Positions 41,972 to 51,171 of a DNA stretch of 64,000 nt are shown in pieces (position 1 is the first letter of the stretch; every line of letters starts with the position of its first letter). A program made the translations under genes and the position numbers. Source of the DNA: Salegentibacter salarius (GTDB taxonomy: Bacteria > Bacteroidota > Bacteroidia > Flavobacteriales > Flavobacteriaceae). The stretch covers positions 1-64,000 of the forward strand of contig NZ_FVZF01000019.1 in the NCBI RefSeq assembly GCF_900168265.1. Reading direction: 5' to 3'. The notes beneath the pieces are model-generated. The model made no database searches and had not been told where the DNA came from. It worked only from the letters and a program-made list of their open reading frames with translations.

Positions 41972-43066
41972 ATGCTTGTAAAAGAAGTTATAGATATAAT
42001 TGAAGAATTTGCTCCGCCCGCATACGCTGAAGATTTCGATAATGTGGGGCTTTTGGTAGGTGATAAAAACACCACGGTAACTGGCGCACTTATCACTTTA
42101 GACACTTTAGAAGGCGTGGTAGACGAAGCAATAGATAAAAATTGCAACCTTATTATTAGCTTTCACCCTATTATCTTTTCTGGCCTTAAAAAACTCACCG
42201 GGAAAGATTACGTGGAAAAAACAGTAATAAAAGCGATTAAAAACGATATTGCTATTTATGCCATTCACACCGCGCTGGACAATCAATACAAAGGAGTAAA
42301 TGATATGATAAGCGAAAAGATAGGTCTTAAAAACAGACAGATCTTAATTCCGCGTAAAGACAGCATAAAAAAACTTACCACTTTCGTCCCAAGCGAACAG
42401 GCTGCAGAAGTTAGAAAAGCCCTTTTTAATGTAGGTGGTGGCAGTATTGGAAATTACGATAATTGCAGTTTTAATTTAAAAGGAGAAGGTAGTTTCAAAC
42501 CCAATGAGGAAGCAAATCCGGTAATTGGAACACGAGGCGAAGTTCATTTAGAAGAGGAAACCCAGCTGGGACTTATTTATCCTTCTCATTTAGAAAGAAA
42601 GTTGCTTCAGGCACTTTTCAACTATCATCCTTATGAAGAGGTAGCTTATGAAGTAAGTGCTCTGGAAAACGAAAACCAGCATTTAGGGATGGGAATGATT
42701 GGCGAATTAGAAACTCCGGAAGATGAAAAAAGCTTTTTAAAACGAATTAAAAATCAATTTAATTGCGGCTGTATAAGACATTCTGAATTCCGGGGAAAAC
42801 CTATTGAAAAAGTGGCGGTTTTAGGCGGTAGCGGTAGTTTTGCCATTAATCCGGCAAAGGCAGCCGGTGCAGATATTTACCTTACTGCCGATCTAAAATA
42901 CCACGACTTTTATAAGGGCGATAAAAACTTCATTTTAGCCGATATAGGTCATTATGAAAGTGAGCAATTCACAAAAGATTTATTACATTCTTATCTTACA
43001 AAAAAAATTAGTAATTTTGCACTTATTTTAGCAGAGACAAACACCAATCCAATCAAGTATATATAA
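41972..43066 (+). CDS. NIF3-like dinuclear metal hydrolase family protein
   Basis: A 364-residue protein of the long Bacteroidota form: N-terminal half (NVGLLVGDKNTTVTGALITLD, ISFHPIIFSGLKKLTG), an inserted CutA-like domain (about 120-230) and the C-terminal half (VAVLGGSGSFAINPAKAAGA, DIYLTADLKYHDF, DIGHYESE). His, Asp and Glu in these motifs form the two-metal site. Sometimes annotated as GTP cyclohydrolase type 2, but physiological activity is unsettled. It is 2 nt upstream of the zinc-ribbon-family gene and clearly co-transcribed with it, a conserved pairing. Confidence 0.92.
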   Translation: MLVKEVIDIIEEFAPPAYAEDFDNVGLLVGDKNTTVTGALITLDTLEGVVDEAIDKNCNLIISFHPIIFSGLKKLTGKDYVEKTVIKAIKNDIAIYAIHTALDNQYKGVNDMISEKIGLKNRQILIPRKDSIKKLTTFVPSEQAAEVRKALFNVGGGSIGNYDNCSFNLKGEGSFKPNEEANPVIGTRGEVHLEEETQLGLIYPSHLERKLLQALFNYHPYEEVAYEVSALENENQHLGMGMIGELETPEDEKSFLKRIKNQFNCGCIRHSEFRGKPIEKVAVLGGSGSFAINPAKAAGADIYLTADLKYHDFYKGDKNFILADIGHYESEQFTKDLLHSYLTKKISNFALILAETNTNPIKYI

Positions 43067-43068
43067 CT

Positions 43069-43848
43069 ATGGCAAAAAAGAACGATGTTACTGTAGAAGA
43101 CAAGTTAAGAGCGTTGTACGACCTTCAACTGGTTGATTCCAGAATTGACGAAATAAGGAACGTACGCGGTGAGCTTCCACTGGAAGTGGAAGATTTGGAG
43201 GATGAAGTAGCCGGATTGAGCAAGCGTTTGGAGAAAATGGATGCCGATATTGAGGTAATCGAGAACGACATAAAGAGTAAGAAGAACCTTATTGATGAGT
43301 CTAAATCGACCATGAAAAAATATGCTGAGCAGCAAAAAAACGTGCGTAATAACCGCGAATTTAATGCGCTTAGCAAAGAAGTTGAATTCCAGGAACTGGA
43401 AATAGAACTTGCCGAGAAACACATCAAGGAATACCGAGCTCAAATTGAGCAGAAAAAAGAGGTGATCGAACAAACTAAAGAACGTCTTGAAGAAAGGAAA
43501 AAACACCTGGAACACAAAAAAGGCGAACTAAACGAAATCCTTGCCGAAACCGAAAAAGAAGAACAGGCACTTATTAAGAAATCTGCTGAATTCGAAAAGA
43601 ATATCGAGGAGCGTTTAGTAAATGCTTACAAGAGAATTAGAACCAACGTTAAAAACGGACTGGCTATTGTACCCGTAGAACGAGGTGCTTCCGGAGGTTC
43701 GTATTTCACTATTCCGCCACAGGTAATTATGGAAATTGCCGGTAGAAAAAAGATCATTACCGATGAGCATAGTGGACGAATTCTTGTAGATGAAGAACTT
43801 GCTAAAGAAGAGCAGGAGAAAATGCAAAATCTTTTCGCTAAGGTTTAA
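43069..43848 (+). CDS. Coiled-coil CT398-like protein with degenerate zinc ribbon
   Basis: A 259-residue protein: long coiled coil (about 10-185, rich in Glu/Lys, heptads such as LEDEVAGLSKRLEKMDADIE) and a C-terminal domain corresponding to the C4 zinc ribbon of the family (VPVERGASGGSYFTIPPQV, then KIITDEHSGRILVDEEL). Relatives have CxxC in both knuckles; here those positions are S208, S211, D232 and S235, so zinc binding is unlikely. The rest of the fold, such as the FTIPPQ turn, is kept. Always next to NIF3 in Bacteroidota; function unproven, possibly nucleic-acid or ribosome related. Confidence 0.88.
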   Translation: MAKKNDVTVEDKLRALYDLQLVDSRIDEIRNVRGELPLEVEDLEDEVAGLSKRLEKMDADIEVIENDIKSKKNLIDESKSTMKKYAEQQKNVRNNREFNALSKEVEFQELEIELAEKHIKEYRAQIEQKKEVIEQTKERLEERKKHLEHKKGELNEILAETEKEEQALIKKSAEFEKNIEERLVNAYKRIRTNVKNGLAIVPVERGASGGSYFTIPPQVIMEIAGRKKIITDEHSGRILVDEELAKEEQEKMQNLFAKV

Positions 43849-43871
43849 AACCTAGATTAGAGAATCATATA

Positions 43872-43907
43872 AAAACCGTCTAAAAATTACTTTTTAGGCG
43901 GTTTTTT
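43872..43907 (+). terminator. Terminator of the NIF3 operon
   Basis: AAAACCGTCTAAAAA with TTTTTAGGCGGTTTT (one G-U pair), 4-nt loop, T6 run. Confidence 0.88.
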
Positions 43908-43929
43908 CTTTTTGTATGGTTTCAGAAAA

Positions 43930-43962
43930 TAAAAAAAGAGACTACCACTTGCGACAGTCTCT
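43930..43962 (-). terminator. Terminator of the 43995 lipoprotein gene
   Basis: AGAGACT (43937-43943) and AGTCTCT (43956-43962); on the minus strand the stem is followed by a T7 run (43931-43937). Confidence 0.8.
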
Positions 43963-43994
43963 TCCTCTATTTTATAAAATTTATTGGTCAAAAA

Positions 43995-44636
43995 TTAGTC
44001 GTGGCATTCTATTGCGCAGGCTTCAATGGAAGTAAACCATCCTTTTCCATTTGTTAATGCAACGGTAGGGACTCCATTTGTATTAGAACAAGCTTCAGAT
44101 GCAGCTCTACATTGTTGTACGGCAGCTTGCTGAGAAAGTTCAATCATAGCTCCAATTACAGGAGAAGGCTCTTCTAACATAGGATCTCCGTGCCATTTGT
44201 TTGATGATGCATTAGCCTTGCCCGGCTTATATAATACTGAAGAAAGCGTTTGGCCAGTACTTAACTTTACATCGAACTCCACGAATCCACTTTTCAGTTC
44301 TTCAAAGCCTGAAAACACCATAAATTCTCCTGTTTCAGGATTAGTTATGGTTAGACCTTCTATGGTGTGTTTGTTGTCTTCCGGAAGCTCGTATGAAAAT
44401 TCATTTAGGAAGATAAAATTAAAATCCCTGTGGTTATCCAGAAATTTAGCCGTTTCACCGGTCGTTTTGAAAATGTAGGTGGCCGATGCAATTTTAAGAA
44501 CACCATCGTTTTCTAATGCCAGCTCCTGTTCAAGTTCTGAAGCGGCTACAGAAGTTTCTCCAGAATCTGAACTGCAGGATTGAAGGATGATGCTTAATAG
44601 GAATATACTTGTAAGTAATTGTATTGATCTTTTCAT
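43995..44636 (-). CDS. Lipoprotein with Cys-containing C-terminus, unknown
   Basis: A 213-residue protein not recognised. The signal peptide MKRSIQLLTSIFLLSIILQS is followed by the lipobox Cys (QSC-S). The middle part is beta-rich (EYELPEDN-like strands, GLTITNPETGEFMVF). The last 50 residues carry four cysteines (QQCRAASEACSN and ACAIECHD), which could form disulphides in the periplasm. Monocistronic with its own terminator; a 466-nt gap separates it from the next, divergent lipoprotein gene. No function can be assigned. Confidence 0.78.
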   Translation of the reverse strand: MKRSIQLLTSIFLLSIILQSCSSDSGETSVAASELEQELALENDGVLKIASATYIFKTTGETAKFLDNHRDFNFIFLNEFSYELPEDNKHTIEGLTITNPETGEFMVFSGFEELKSGFVEFDVKLSTGQTLSSVLYKPGKANASSNKWHGDPMLEEPSPVIGAMIELSQQAAVQQCRAASEACSNTNGVPTVALTNGKGWFTSIEACAIECHD

Positions 44637-45102
44637 TTCGATTTGGTTGATTTGTTATATAAATTTCGATTTTTAAACAAGCAGGTTTGCTTTCGGTTAC
44701 TATCTTATTTTATGTCGATTTTCACTTTCACATCTTCGACTTTGGAGGGTGAGCCCATTTATCACCAATAAAAGTTATTAATATGAAGTTCTACAATTTG
44801 ATTTCATTAACTATTTGGACCTAAACTAATTAAATCTTATGTAAATCTAATAAAATTTGTTAATTCTTATAAAAATCATCCAATAAATTAAAAACTTATT
44901 TTAAAACCAATTTTAAATCTGCTGGCTAAATCCTAAGCATTTCTTCCACAACTAATATTTGTTTGAACAATCAGTATTATTACAGCCTGGATTTTACTCA
45001 ATTTTACTTCTAATTTCAACAGGCAGTATTGATTAACAAGCTTTTCACAGTTTTAATTTAATTTAGGCCTACCTTTATTCCTACTAACCAAGCCTTATAA
45101 TT
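44637..45102. other. 466-nt intergenic region between divergent lipoprotein genes
   Basis: Very AT-rich, with no open frame longer than about 15 codons and none of the palindromic repeats. TACCTTTA at about 45069-45076 is close to the TAnnTTTG box and could serve the gene at 45103. Otherwise I see nothing here. Confidence 0.5.
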
Positions 45103-45705
45103 ATGAAATTTTATGCAAGCCTGTTTTGCCTATTTTTAATTTTGGTTTCCTGTAAGAACGAAGAAAGCAATCAAAATGAAGAACTTAATTCCAAAACAGA
45201 AAAAAGTGTAAACAACAACATTCCTGAAGTTGAACCTAAAAGATCTAATGCTGAAGGCATTTCTAGCACAAGTGATGAGAATGGCAGTGAGTCAACTGAT
45301 GGTAATTCAGAAAATAATACTGAAGTTTCAGAAGCGAATATTTCAGGCAATACTTATATAAAAATTGATGAAAGTGATGCTAATTGCAATTGCTACTGTT
45401 TAGAACTTGATATGAACAAAAGCACCGAGCTCTGCCTTTCAGAAAATGAAATATACATTAACGCAAGATATGCTCAAGCTGGAGATGATGTAAATATGTA
45501 TTACGCGAGTCCATCAAATAAAAACACCAATGAAGATCTTCCCTGGAAAGAGTTTGACACCAATACGCCTATTGCAGTTTTAAGCGCAGGCAAAAACGGG
45601 AATATGGTATTAGACTGGAAAGGTTTTTCAATAGATGGAGAGCTCGCAGTAGATTATGCCATTTATGGCAAAAAAACATTAGAAGGAACTTATAAAAAAC
45701 AATAA
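45103..45705 (+). CDS. Lipoprotein of unknown function
   Basis: A 200-residue protein with signal peptide MKFYASLFCLFLILVSC (lipobox ending at Cys17), then a low-complexity, Asn/Ser/Glu-rich linker to about residue 85 and a compact beta-rich domain (about 85-200) with a Cys cluster NCNCYCLEL and a later ELCLS. The cysteine spacing suggests disulphides or metal. It is 4 nt from msrA and thus in one operon; both proteins are exported, so a shared role in envelope oxidation stress is possible but is inference only. Confidence 0.75.
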   Translation: MKFYASLFCLFLILVSCKNEESNQNEELNSKTEKSVNNNIPEVEPKRSNAEGISSTSDENGSESTDGNSENNTEVSEANISGNTYIKIDESDANCNCYCLELDMNKSTELCLSENEIYINARYAQAGDDVNMYYASPSNKNTNEDLPWKEFDTNTPIAVLSAGKNGNMVLDWKGFSIDGELAVDYAIYGKKTLEGTYKKQ

Positions 45706-45709
45706 TTAA

Positions 45710-46372
45710 ATGAAACGATTTTTCTTACCTACGTTTATATTCTTATTAATTTCCTGCGGAAATAATGCCCAGGAAAAAACCGTAACCAAACCAGAAATTG
45801 CGAATGCAGAGCCGGTTGAAGTTCCCGCCGAGAACGGCTATGAAAGAGCTTATTTTGCCAGTGGATGCTTTTGGTGTGTAGAAGCTGTTTATGAAAGCAT
45901 AGAAGGCGTAAAAGATGCTGTTTCAGGCTATGCCGGTGGTCATACTAAAAACCCAACTTACGAATCCAGTAATACCGGAAGAACCGGCCACGCTGAAGCC
46001 GTAGAAGTTATTTACGATCCAGAAGTAGTAAGTTTTAAAACTTTGGTAGAAGTTTACTTTGGCTCACAAAATCCTACGCAAGTAAACGGCCAGGGGCCTG
46101 ATATTGGTTCTCAATATAGATCTCTTATATTCTTTCAAAATAAAGAGCAAAAAGAGGTTATAAACGAAGTTAAAGCAGAAGTAGCCAGGGATTACGAAGA
46201 ACCCATTGCTGCTGAAATCTTACCCTTCCAAAAATTTTGGGTAGCTGAAGATTATCATCAGAATTACGAAAAGAACAATCCAAATAACCCTTATATCCAA
46301 AAGGTTTCTATTCCAAGATTAAATCGCTTCAAGGAAAAGTTTCCTGAAATTCTTAAAGAAGATTCGCACTAA
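45710..46372 (+). CDS. msrA: Peptide-methionine (S)-S-oxide reductase, exported
   Basis: A 220-residue MsrA with a lipoprotein-type signal (MKRFFLPTFIFLLISC). The catalytic motif GCFWCVE places the nucleophilic Cys at 53 and a second Cys at 56. Family text GYAGGHTKNPTYESSNTGRT, GHAEAVEV and FFQNKEQ is present. It repairs oxidised methionine in proteins; the signal peptide places it in the periplasm or on the outer membrane rather than the cytoplasm. No MsrB domain is fused. Downstream partner of the 45103 lipoprotein. Confidence 0.93.
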   Translation: MKRFFLPTFIFLLISCGNNAQEKTVTKPEIANAEPVEVPAENGYERAYFASGCFWCVEAVYESIEGVKDAVSGYAGGHTKNPTYESSNTGRTGHAEAVEVIYDPEVVSFKTLVEVYFGSQNPTQVNGQGPDIGSQYRSLIFFQNKEQKEVINEVKAEVARDYEEPIAAEILPFQKFWVAEDYHQNYEKNNPNNPYIQKVSIPRLNRFKEKFPEILKEDSH

Positions 46373-46529
46373 AAGTCAGCGGATTTTATTCTCAAAAATT
46401 ATTTATTATTAGCAATGTTCGGCTTTATTTAATAAGGCCGAATATGTATTTTTACGGCTAAAATCAGGTTAAGATTCTTACAGAAATCCAGCCTGAAAAA
46501 TTTCGCTACAAGTATTATACAATTAAAAA

Positions 46530-46544
46530 ACTCGCTTTGCGAGT
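46530..46544 (+). promoter_or_regulatory. Small hairpin in the antiporter leader
   Basis: ACTCGC-ttt-GCGAGT, 15 nt before the start codon at 46560. It could shape translation initiation, or be chance. Confidence 0.3.
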
Positions 46545-46559
46545 ACAACAAAACTTACA

Positions 46560-48047
46560 ATGAGCATTACTATAGAAAACATTCTCTTAATTGGCTCTCT
46601 TTTGTTGTTTATAAGCATTCTGGCAGGGAAAACTTCCTATCGTTTTGGGGTACCAACTTTGGTGCTTTTCCTCGCGGTAGGTATACTTTCAGGCTCAGAG
46701 GGTATTGGTGGTATTTACTTTAACGATCCGCAACTTGCTCAATTTATAGGAATTGTTTCTCTTAATTTCATCTTATTCTCCGGTGGACTCGATACCAGTT
46801 GGAAAACAATAAAACCGGTAATGTGGCAGGGGATTTCTCTTTCCATTCTTGGGGTTTTATTTACAGCGGTAAGTGTAGGTACTTTTGTATGGTTTATTAC
46901 CGATTTTACAATTTATGAAGGCTTACTGCTAGGAGCCATTGTCTCTTCTACAGATGCTGCGGCGGTATTTTCAATTTTAAGGTCAAAGAACCTCGCATTA
47001 AAATCTAATTTGAGGCCTACCCTGGAGTTGGAGAGTGGTAGTAACGACCCGATGGCCTATTTTCTTACCATTGCATTTTTAGGCCTGGTAGTGAATCAGG
47101 ATCAAAGTATCTACAGTATTATTCCATTGTTTTTGCAGCAAATTCTCATTGGCGCAGCACTCGGGTTTATCTTCGGTAAATTAAGCCGAATTGTAATTAA
47201 TAAGATAAAACTCGATTTTGAAGGTTTATATCCGGTATTGGCCATTGCCTTAATGTTCATTGTGTTTTCTGCAACCGATAATCTTGGCGGGAATGGATTT
47301 TTAGCGGTTTACTTAAGCGGAGTTTACCTGGGTAACCATAACATTATCCACAAAAAGACCATTATGCGAATGTTTGATGGACTTGCCTGGCTAATGCAAA
47401 TTGTACTTTTCCTTACTTTAGGATTATTGGTTTACCCATCGCATATTGTTCCGGTGATTGGTGTGGGAATTTTCATCTCGGTTTTCCTTATTTTCGTTGC
47501 ACGACCTCTGGGTGTATTCCTGAGCTTGATTTTCTTTAAAATGAAGATGCGCCGGCGTTGGTATATTTCGTGGGTTGGATTGCGCGGTGCAGTTCCTATT
47601 GTATTTGCAACCTATCCTCTGCTTGCAGGAATTGAAAAAGCAGATATGATCTTCAATATTGTGTTTTTTGTATCGCTAACTTCAGTATTAATTCAGGGCA
47701 CTACTTTATCTGTTGTGGCGAGATGGTTGCACGTAGCTTTACCCATGAAGGCAAAACAGAAATCCCCGGTAGATGCTTTTATGGCCGATGATGCTAAATC
47801 ATTTTTAAGAGAAATAAACATTCCCGAACACAATCACTCTGTAGGAAAAAGAATAGTAGATCTAAAGTTCCCTAAAAGAGCTATTATCGCAATGATCTCA
47901 AGGGACGATCAATTTATTACACCTAACGGAAATACGGTAGTGGAAGCCAACGATATGCTGGTAGTGTTAACCGAAGACCAGCAAACAATGGTAAGTGTTT
48001 ATGACTCCCTGAATATTCAAGCTGAAGTTCAGGAAAATTTAGACTGA
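46560..48047 (+). CDS. Potassium/proton antiporter, NhaP2/CPA1 type
   Basis: A 495-residue inner-membrane protein with about 12-13 hydrophobic helices over residues 1-390, including LVLFLAVGILSGSEGIGG, ILFSGGLDTSWKTIKP, SSTDAAAVFSILR (the Asp of the CPA1 transport site) and LESGSNDPMAYFL. A C-terminal TrkA-C-like cytoplasmic domain (about 405-490) ends with EANDMLVVLTED. This matches NhaP2/CvrA-type K+/H+ antiporters with nucleotide or ligand gating. It exports K+ or Na+ for pH/osmotic control; ion choice is inferred. It overlaps the convergent kynurenine monooxygenase gene by 9 nt. Confidence 0.88.
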   Translation: MSITIENILLIGSLLLFISILAGKTSYRFGVPTLVLFLAVGILSGSEGIGGIYFNDPQLAQFIGIVSLNFILFSGGLDTSWKTIKPVMWQGISLSILGVLFTAVSVGTFVWFITDFTIYEGLLLGAIVSSTDAAAVFSILRSKNLALKSNLRPTLELESGSNDPMAYFLTIAFLGLVVNQDQSIYSIIPLFLQQILIGAALGFIFGKLSRIVINKIKLDFEGLYPVLAIALMFIVFSATDNLGGNGFLAVYLSGVYLGNHNIIHKKTIMRMFDGLAWLMQIVLFLTLGLLVYPSHIVPVIGVGIFISVFLIFVARPLGVFLSLIFFKMKMRRRWYISWVGLRGAVPIVFATYPLLAGIEKADMIFNIVFFVSLTSVLIQGTTLSVVARWLHVALPMKAKQKSPVDAFMADDAKSFLREINIPEHNHSVGKRIVDLKFPKRAIIAMISRDDQFITPNGNTVVEANDMLVVLTEDQQTMVSVYDSLNIQAEVQENLD

Positions 48048-49400
48048 AAAAGCCGGTTTATTATTCAGTAATTTAAGGATCTTATTTTCAACTTCAGAAG
48101 AGTCCCATTTCTTTTCAATTCCAGGAATTTCCATTATGTGATCCATAATTTTTCGCTGATAATCTCCAATGGCCAAAGCTTCGGCATAAGGTTTATCAGA
48201 AAAAGTTACTCTAGAGTACAGAGGCACCCAGGTATTAGGATGTTTGTTAGAGAACCAGTTTTCAATTTTCTTCCGCAGTAAAAAATCGGGATCTGCAGTT
48301 TTGCTGCTCATTTCTACGAAATTTCGATAGCTTAGTTCGGCGATAGCATCGGTATTGGGTTTTCTGGATTTTTGATATTCTTCAAAAATACGTTCCCAGT
48401 CATCTCCGTGTTCTTTCATCTTCTGATTTAAAACCAAAATATCTTCAAAACCGGCGTTCATTCCCTGCCCGTAAAATGGTACAATAGCGTGCGCTGAATC
48501 TCCAACCAAAGTCACTTTTTCCCAATAAGACCACGGAAAACATTTAATGGTCACCATACTACTGGTAGGATTTTTAAAGAAATCACGCTTCAGGTTTTCA
48601 ATCTCGTGGCTTATATCCGGAAAGTGTTTTTCGAAAAATAAATCGGCGTCTTTCTCGGTTTTTATACTTTCAAAAGAGTTTTCACCTTCAAAAGGCATAA
48701 ACAAAGTACAGGTAAAACTGCCATCTAAATTAGGCATGGCAATAAGCATGAATTCCCCGCGAGGCCAAATGTGAAAAGAGGCATTATCCATTTTATGGCT
48801 ACCATCTTCATTGGGTGCGATGTTTAGTTCTTTATAGCCTACGTTTATAAAATGCTGCGAGTAATTAAACCTGCTCTGTCTTTGCATTTTATGCCTAACC
48901 CTGGAGAAGGCACCATCGGCTCCAAAAATCAAGTCAAACTGATATTCTTTCCACTTCCCTTTTTCGCTTTCTCCGGAATACAATTTAGCTTCAGCCATAT
49001 CTATATCCCAAACCTTCTCTTCAAACCTAAACTTAGCACCGGCTTCTTCAGCCAGGGTGATCATTTTTCGGTTTAAAACACCACGGGAAATTGAGAAAAT
49101 TGCTTCCTCTTCTTTTCCGTATTTCTGATAATAAAGCGGTTTATCGTTTACGTGCATCGCCCTCTTATCTAAAGGAAGTGCCAGTTTTTTTATTTCATCT
49201 TCAATGCCCACAGCCCTTAATGACTTCCAGCCGCGATTAGACATAGCAAGATTTATTGAACGCCCGGAAAACTCAACTTTTCTAACGTCCTTTCTTCGAT
49301 CAAAAACCTCAACCTCGTGCCCGGCTTTTCTAAGGTAAATAGCGAGTAAAGACCCAACCAATCCTGAGCCAACAATGGCGATTTTTTTTGGTGTTTGCAT
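48039..49400 (-). CDS. kmo: Kynurenine 3-monooxygenase
   Basis: A 453-residue FAD-dependent aromatic hydroxylase: IAIVGSGLVGSLLAIYLRKA (FAD Rossmann), SINLAMSNRGW, a GADGAFSRVR DG-motif, LVGDSAHAIVPFYGQGMNAG (second FAD site) and C-terminal helices. It converts L-kynurenine to 3-hydroxykynurenine in the tryptophan-to-NAD route. Start chosen at 49400 (MQTPKKIAIVGSG); an ATG six codons upstream is possible. With kynureninase at 57782-59065 it indicates the de novo NAD pathway through tryptophan; tryptophan dioxygenase and 3-HAA dioxygenase are not in the window. Confidence 0.93.
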   Translation of the reverse strand: MQTPKKIAIVGSGLVGSLLAIYLRKAGHEVEVFDRRKDVRKVEFSGRSINLAMSNRGWKSLRAVGIEDEIKKLALPLDKRAMHVNDKPLYYQKYGKEEEAIFSISRGVLNRKMITLAEEAGAKFRFEEKVWDIDMAEAKLYSGESEKGKWKEYQFDLIFGADGAFSRVRHKMQRQSRFNYSQHFINVGYKELNIAPNEDGSHKMDNASFHIWPRGEFMLIAMPNLDGSFTCTLFMPFEGENSFESIKTEKDADLFFEKHFPDISHEIENLKRDFFKNPTSSMVTIKCFPWSYWEKVTLVGDSAHAIVPFYGQGMNAGFEDILVLNQKMKEHGDDWERIFEEYQKSRKPNTDAIAELSYRNFVEMSSKTADPDFLLRKKIENWFSNKHPNTWVPLYSRVTFSDKPYAEALAIGDYQRKIMDHIMEIPGIEKKWDSSEVENKILKLLNNKPAFSV

Positions 49401-49588
49401 AAAGTGCCTACTGTGCATTTTCCTGAAATAAGTATAATAGCTTTCAGAAAATACGATTTAGGCTACGAAAATACTTATTTCTACTGACTTTAGGCAGCCG
49501 GGAGAGGCTTAAGCAAATTCTATTTACCATTTAATTAACAGCACTTACGCTATGCTTGTCTTAAATTTAATTTTAAAACAAAGAAATT

Positions 49589-50701
49589 ATGGATCAAGAT
49601 CAAGCTTTACTAAAATCGATTAGCATTGGCGACCTGGAATTAAAAAACCGGGTAATTATGGCGCCTATGACGCGTAATCGTGCCGATAATAAAGAAAAGG
49701 AACCTACTGATCTACACACGGAATATTATACGCAACGAGCAAGCGCCGGATTAATAATTACCGAAGGTTCACAAATTTCTAAAGCCGCCGAAGGATATAT
49801 AAACACGCCGGGGATTTACACCGAGGCCCAGGTAAAAGGATGGAAAAAGGTTACCCAGTCGGTTCACGAAAATGACGGCAAAATATTCTTGCAGCTTTGG
49901 CACTGCGGTAGAATTTCCCATCCTAAGTTTCACGATGGCGAAAAACCTTTAGCGCCAAGCGCGGTAAACCCAAATACCCAGGCCTACACGCCAGATGGTT
50001 TTGAAGATACCGTAGAACCCCAGGCTATGAGTATTGCCGATATTAAACAAACAGTTCTGGATTTTAAGCACGCTGCCGAAAATGCTAAAAATGCAGATTT
50101 TGACGGTGTTGAAATACATTCATCTAACGGATATCTTATACACCAGTTTTTTAATGAAAATGCAAATATTAGGACCGATGATTACGGCGGAAATATTCAA
50201 AACCGGGCACGTTTCTTTTTTGAGGTTCTTGAAGCTTTAAGTGAAGTATGGCCCGAAAACAGGATTGGAGTAAGGATGAACCCTTCATTAAATGGTGCTT
50301 TTGGCATTACCGCTACCGAAGAAACAATTCCCACCTTTGATTATATAATTGAAAAATTGAACGCCTACGATCTTGCCTATTTGCACTTATCTGAACCTTT
50401 TACCGATGTAAGCAACATAGATTACCTGGAACCAAATATTGCCAAACACTACCGCCCTATTTATAAGGGGAAACTAATAATTAATGCCGGGTTTGATCAG
50501 GAATCCGGAAATAAGATTATTAATGAGGGGAATGCCGATATGGTTTCTTTTGCAAAACTCTTTATTTCTAATCCAGATCTGCCGGAGCGTTTTGCGAAAA
50601 ATGCGCCAATAGCCCAGTGGGATGAAAATACGTTTTACACGCCTGGCCCTAAAGGCTATACAGATTATCCAAAATATAACGCTGAAAAATCTGAAGCCTA
50701 A
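49589..50701 (+). CDS. Old yellow enzyme, alkene reductase
   Basis: A 370-residue FMN TIM-barrel enzyme reducing activated C=C bonds with NAD(P)H. Features: NRVIMAPMTRNRA near the N-terminus, QLWHCGRISHP, and the substrate-binding pair in EIHSSNGYLIHQF (H..N), plus YGGNIQNRARFFFEVL and GFDQESGN. Such enzymes are close to NemA/xenobiotic reductases. Monocistronic, divergent from kmo. The physiological substrate is unknown. Confidence 0.93.
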   Translation: MDQDQALLKSISIGDLELKNRVIMAPMTRNRADNKEKEPTDLHTEYYTQRASAGLIITEGSQISKAAEGYINTPGIYTEAQVKGWKKVTQSVHENDGKIFLQLWHCGRISHPKFHDGEKPLAPSAVNPNTQAYTPDGFEDTVEPQAMSIADIKQTVLDFKHAAENAKNADFDGVEIHSSNGYLIHQFFNENANIRTDDYGGNIQNRARFFFEVLEALSEVWPENRIGVRMNPSLNGAFGITATEETIPTFDYIIEKLNAYDLAYLHLSEPFTDVSNIDYLEPNIAKHYRPIYKGKLIINAGFDQESGNKIINEGNADMVSFAKLFISNPDLPERFAKNAPIAQWDENTFYTPGPKGYTDYPKYNAEKSEA

Positions 50702-50803
50702 AATTCATAATTTTAGATTAAAAGTCCTTAAAAGCAGGTTAATTGCGGGAAACGTCTAACCAGAAAAAAGTAAATTTAATATTCAACCTATAAAACTTAA
50801 GAT

Positions 50804-51049
50804 ATGGATGAGTCGAAAATTGAACAGATGAGGTCTACTTTAAATAAACTGGAAGACATTAAAAACAGCCAGGAAAGTATTATTGATAAAATTAATCATG
50901 TAATCACCGATCTGTTCCAACACCCCGACAAAGAATTAGAAAAAGCAATGAATGCTGCCCACCAAAAATCTTCAGATAATGTAGATGCAGTTCGTGAAGC
51001 AATGGAAGAATACGAAATGAGAATCAATAAACTGGAAAACCAGGGCTAA
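50804..51049 (+). CDS. Small coiled-coil protein of unknown function
   Basis: An 81-residue charged helical protein (MDESKIEQMRSTLNKLEDIK start; heptads through AMEEYEMRINKLENQG). No known family recognised, no signal peptide and no membrane segment. A purine-rich sequence (AAACTTAAGAT) precedes the start and codon use looks coding. A strong inverted repeat/terminator follows at 51085-51163. Function unknown. Confidence 0.6.
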   Translation: MDESKIEQMRSTLNKLEDIKNSQESIIDKINHVITDLFQHPDKELEKAMNAAHQKSSDNVDAVREAMEEYEMRINKLENQG

Positions 51050-51084
51050 TCAATTTATAAAGAAAAGCTAATCATTAAAACCTT

Positions 51085-51163
51085 AAGGTGACTAAAACTT
51101 AAATTTGTTGGTAGAAAATAATTTTCGCCAAGACATTTTTAAGTTTTAGTCACCTTTTTTATT
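51085..51163. terminator. 19-bp perfect inverted repeat with 34-nt loop
   Basis: AAGGTGACTAAAACTTAAA (51085-51103) is the exact reverse complement of 51138-51156, followed on the plus strand by a T6 run. It can act as a terminator for the small coiled-coil gene; the long perfect stem and loop are unusual for a plain terminator. Confidence 0.7.
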
Positions 51164-51171
51164 TTAAGTAT

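Noticed and set aside
41872-42147. N-terminal extension of lpxK
   Set aside because: It would run antisense through the NIF3 start and has no resemblance to LpxK; the family start fits 41871.
51085-51156. Terminal inverted repeats of an insertion sequence
   Set aside because: Only 34 nt lie between the arms, there is no transposase and no target duplication is visible.
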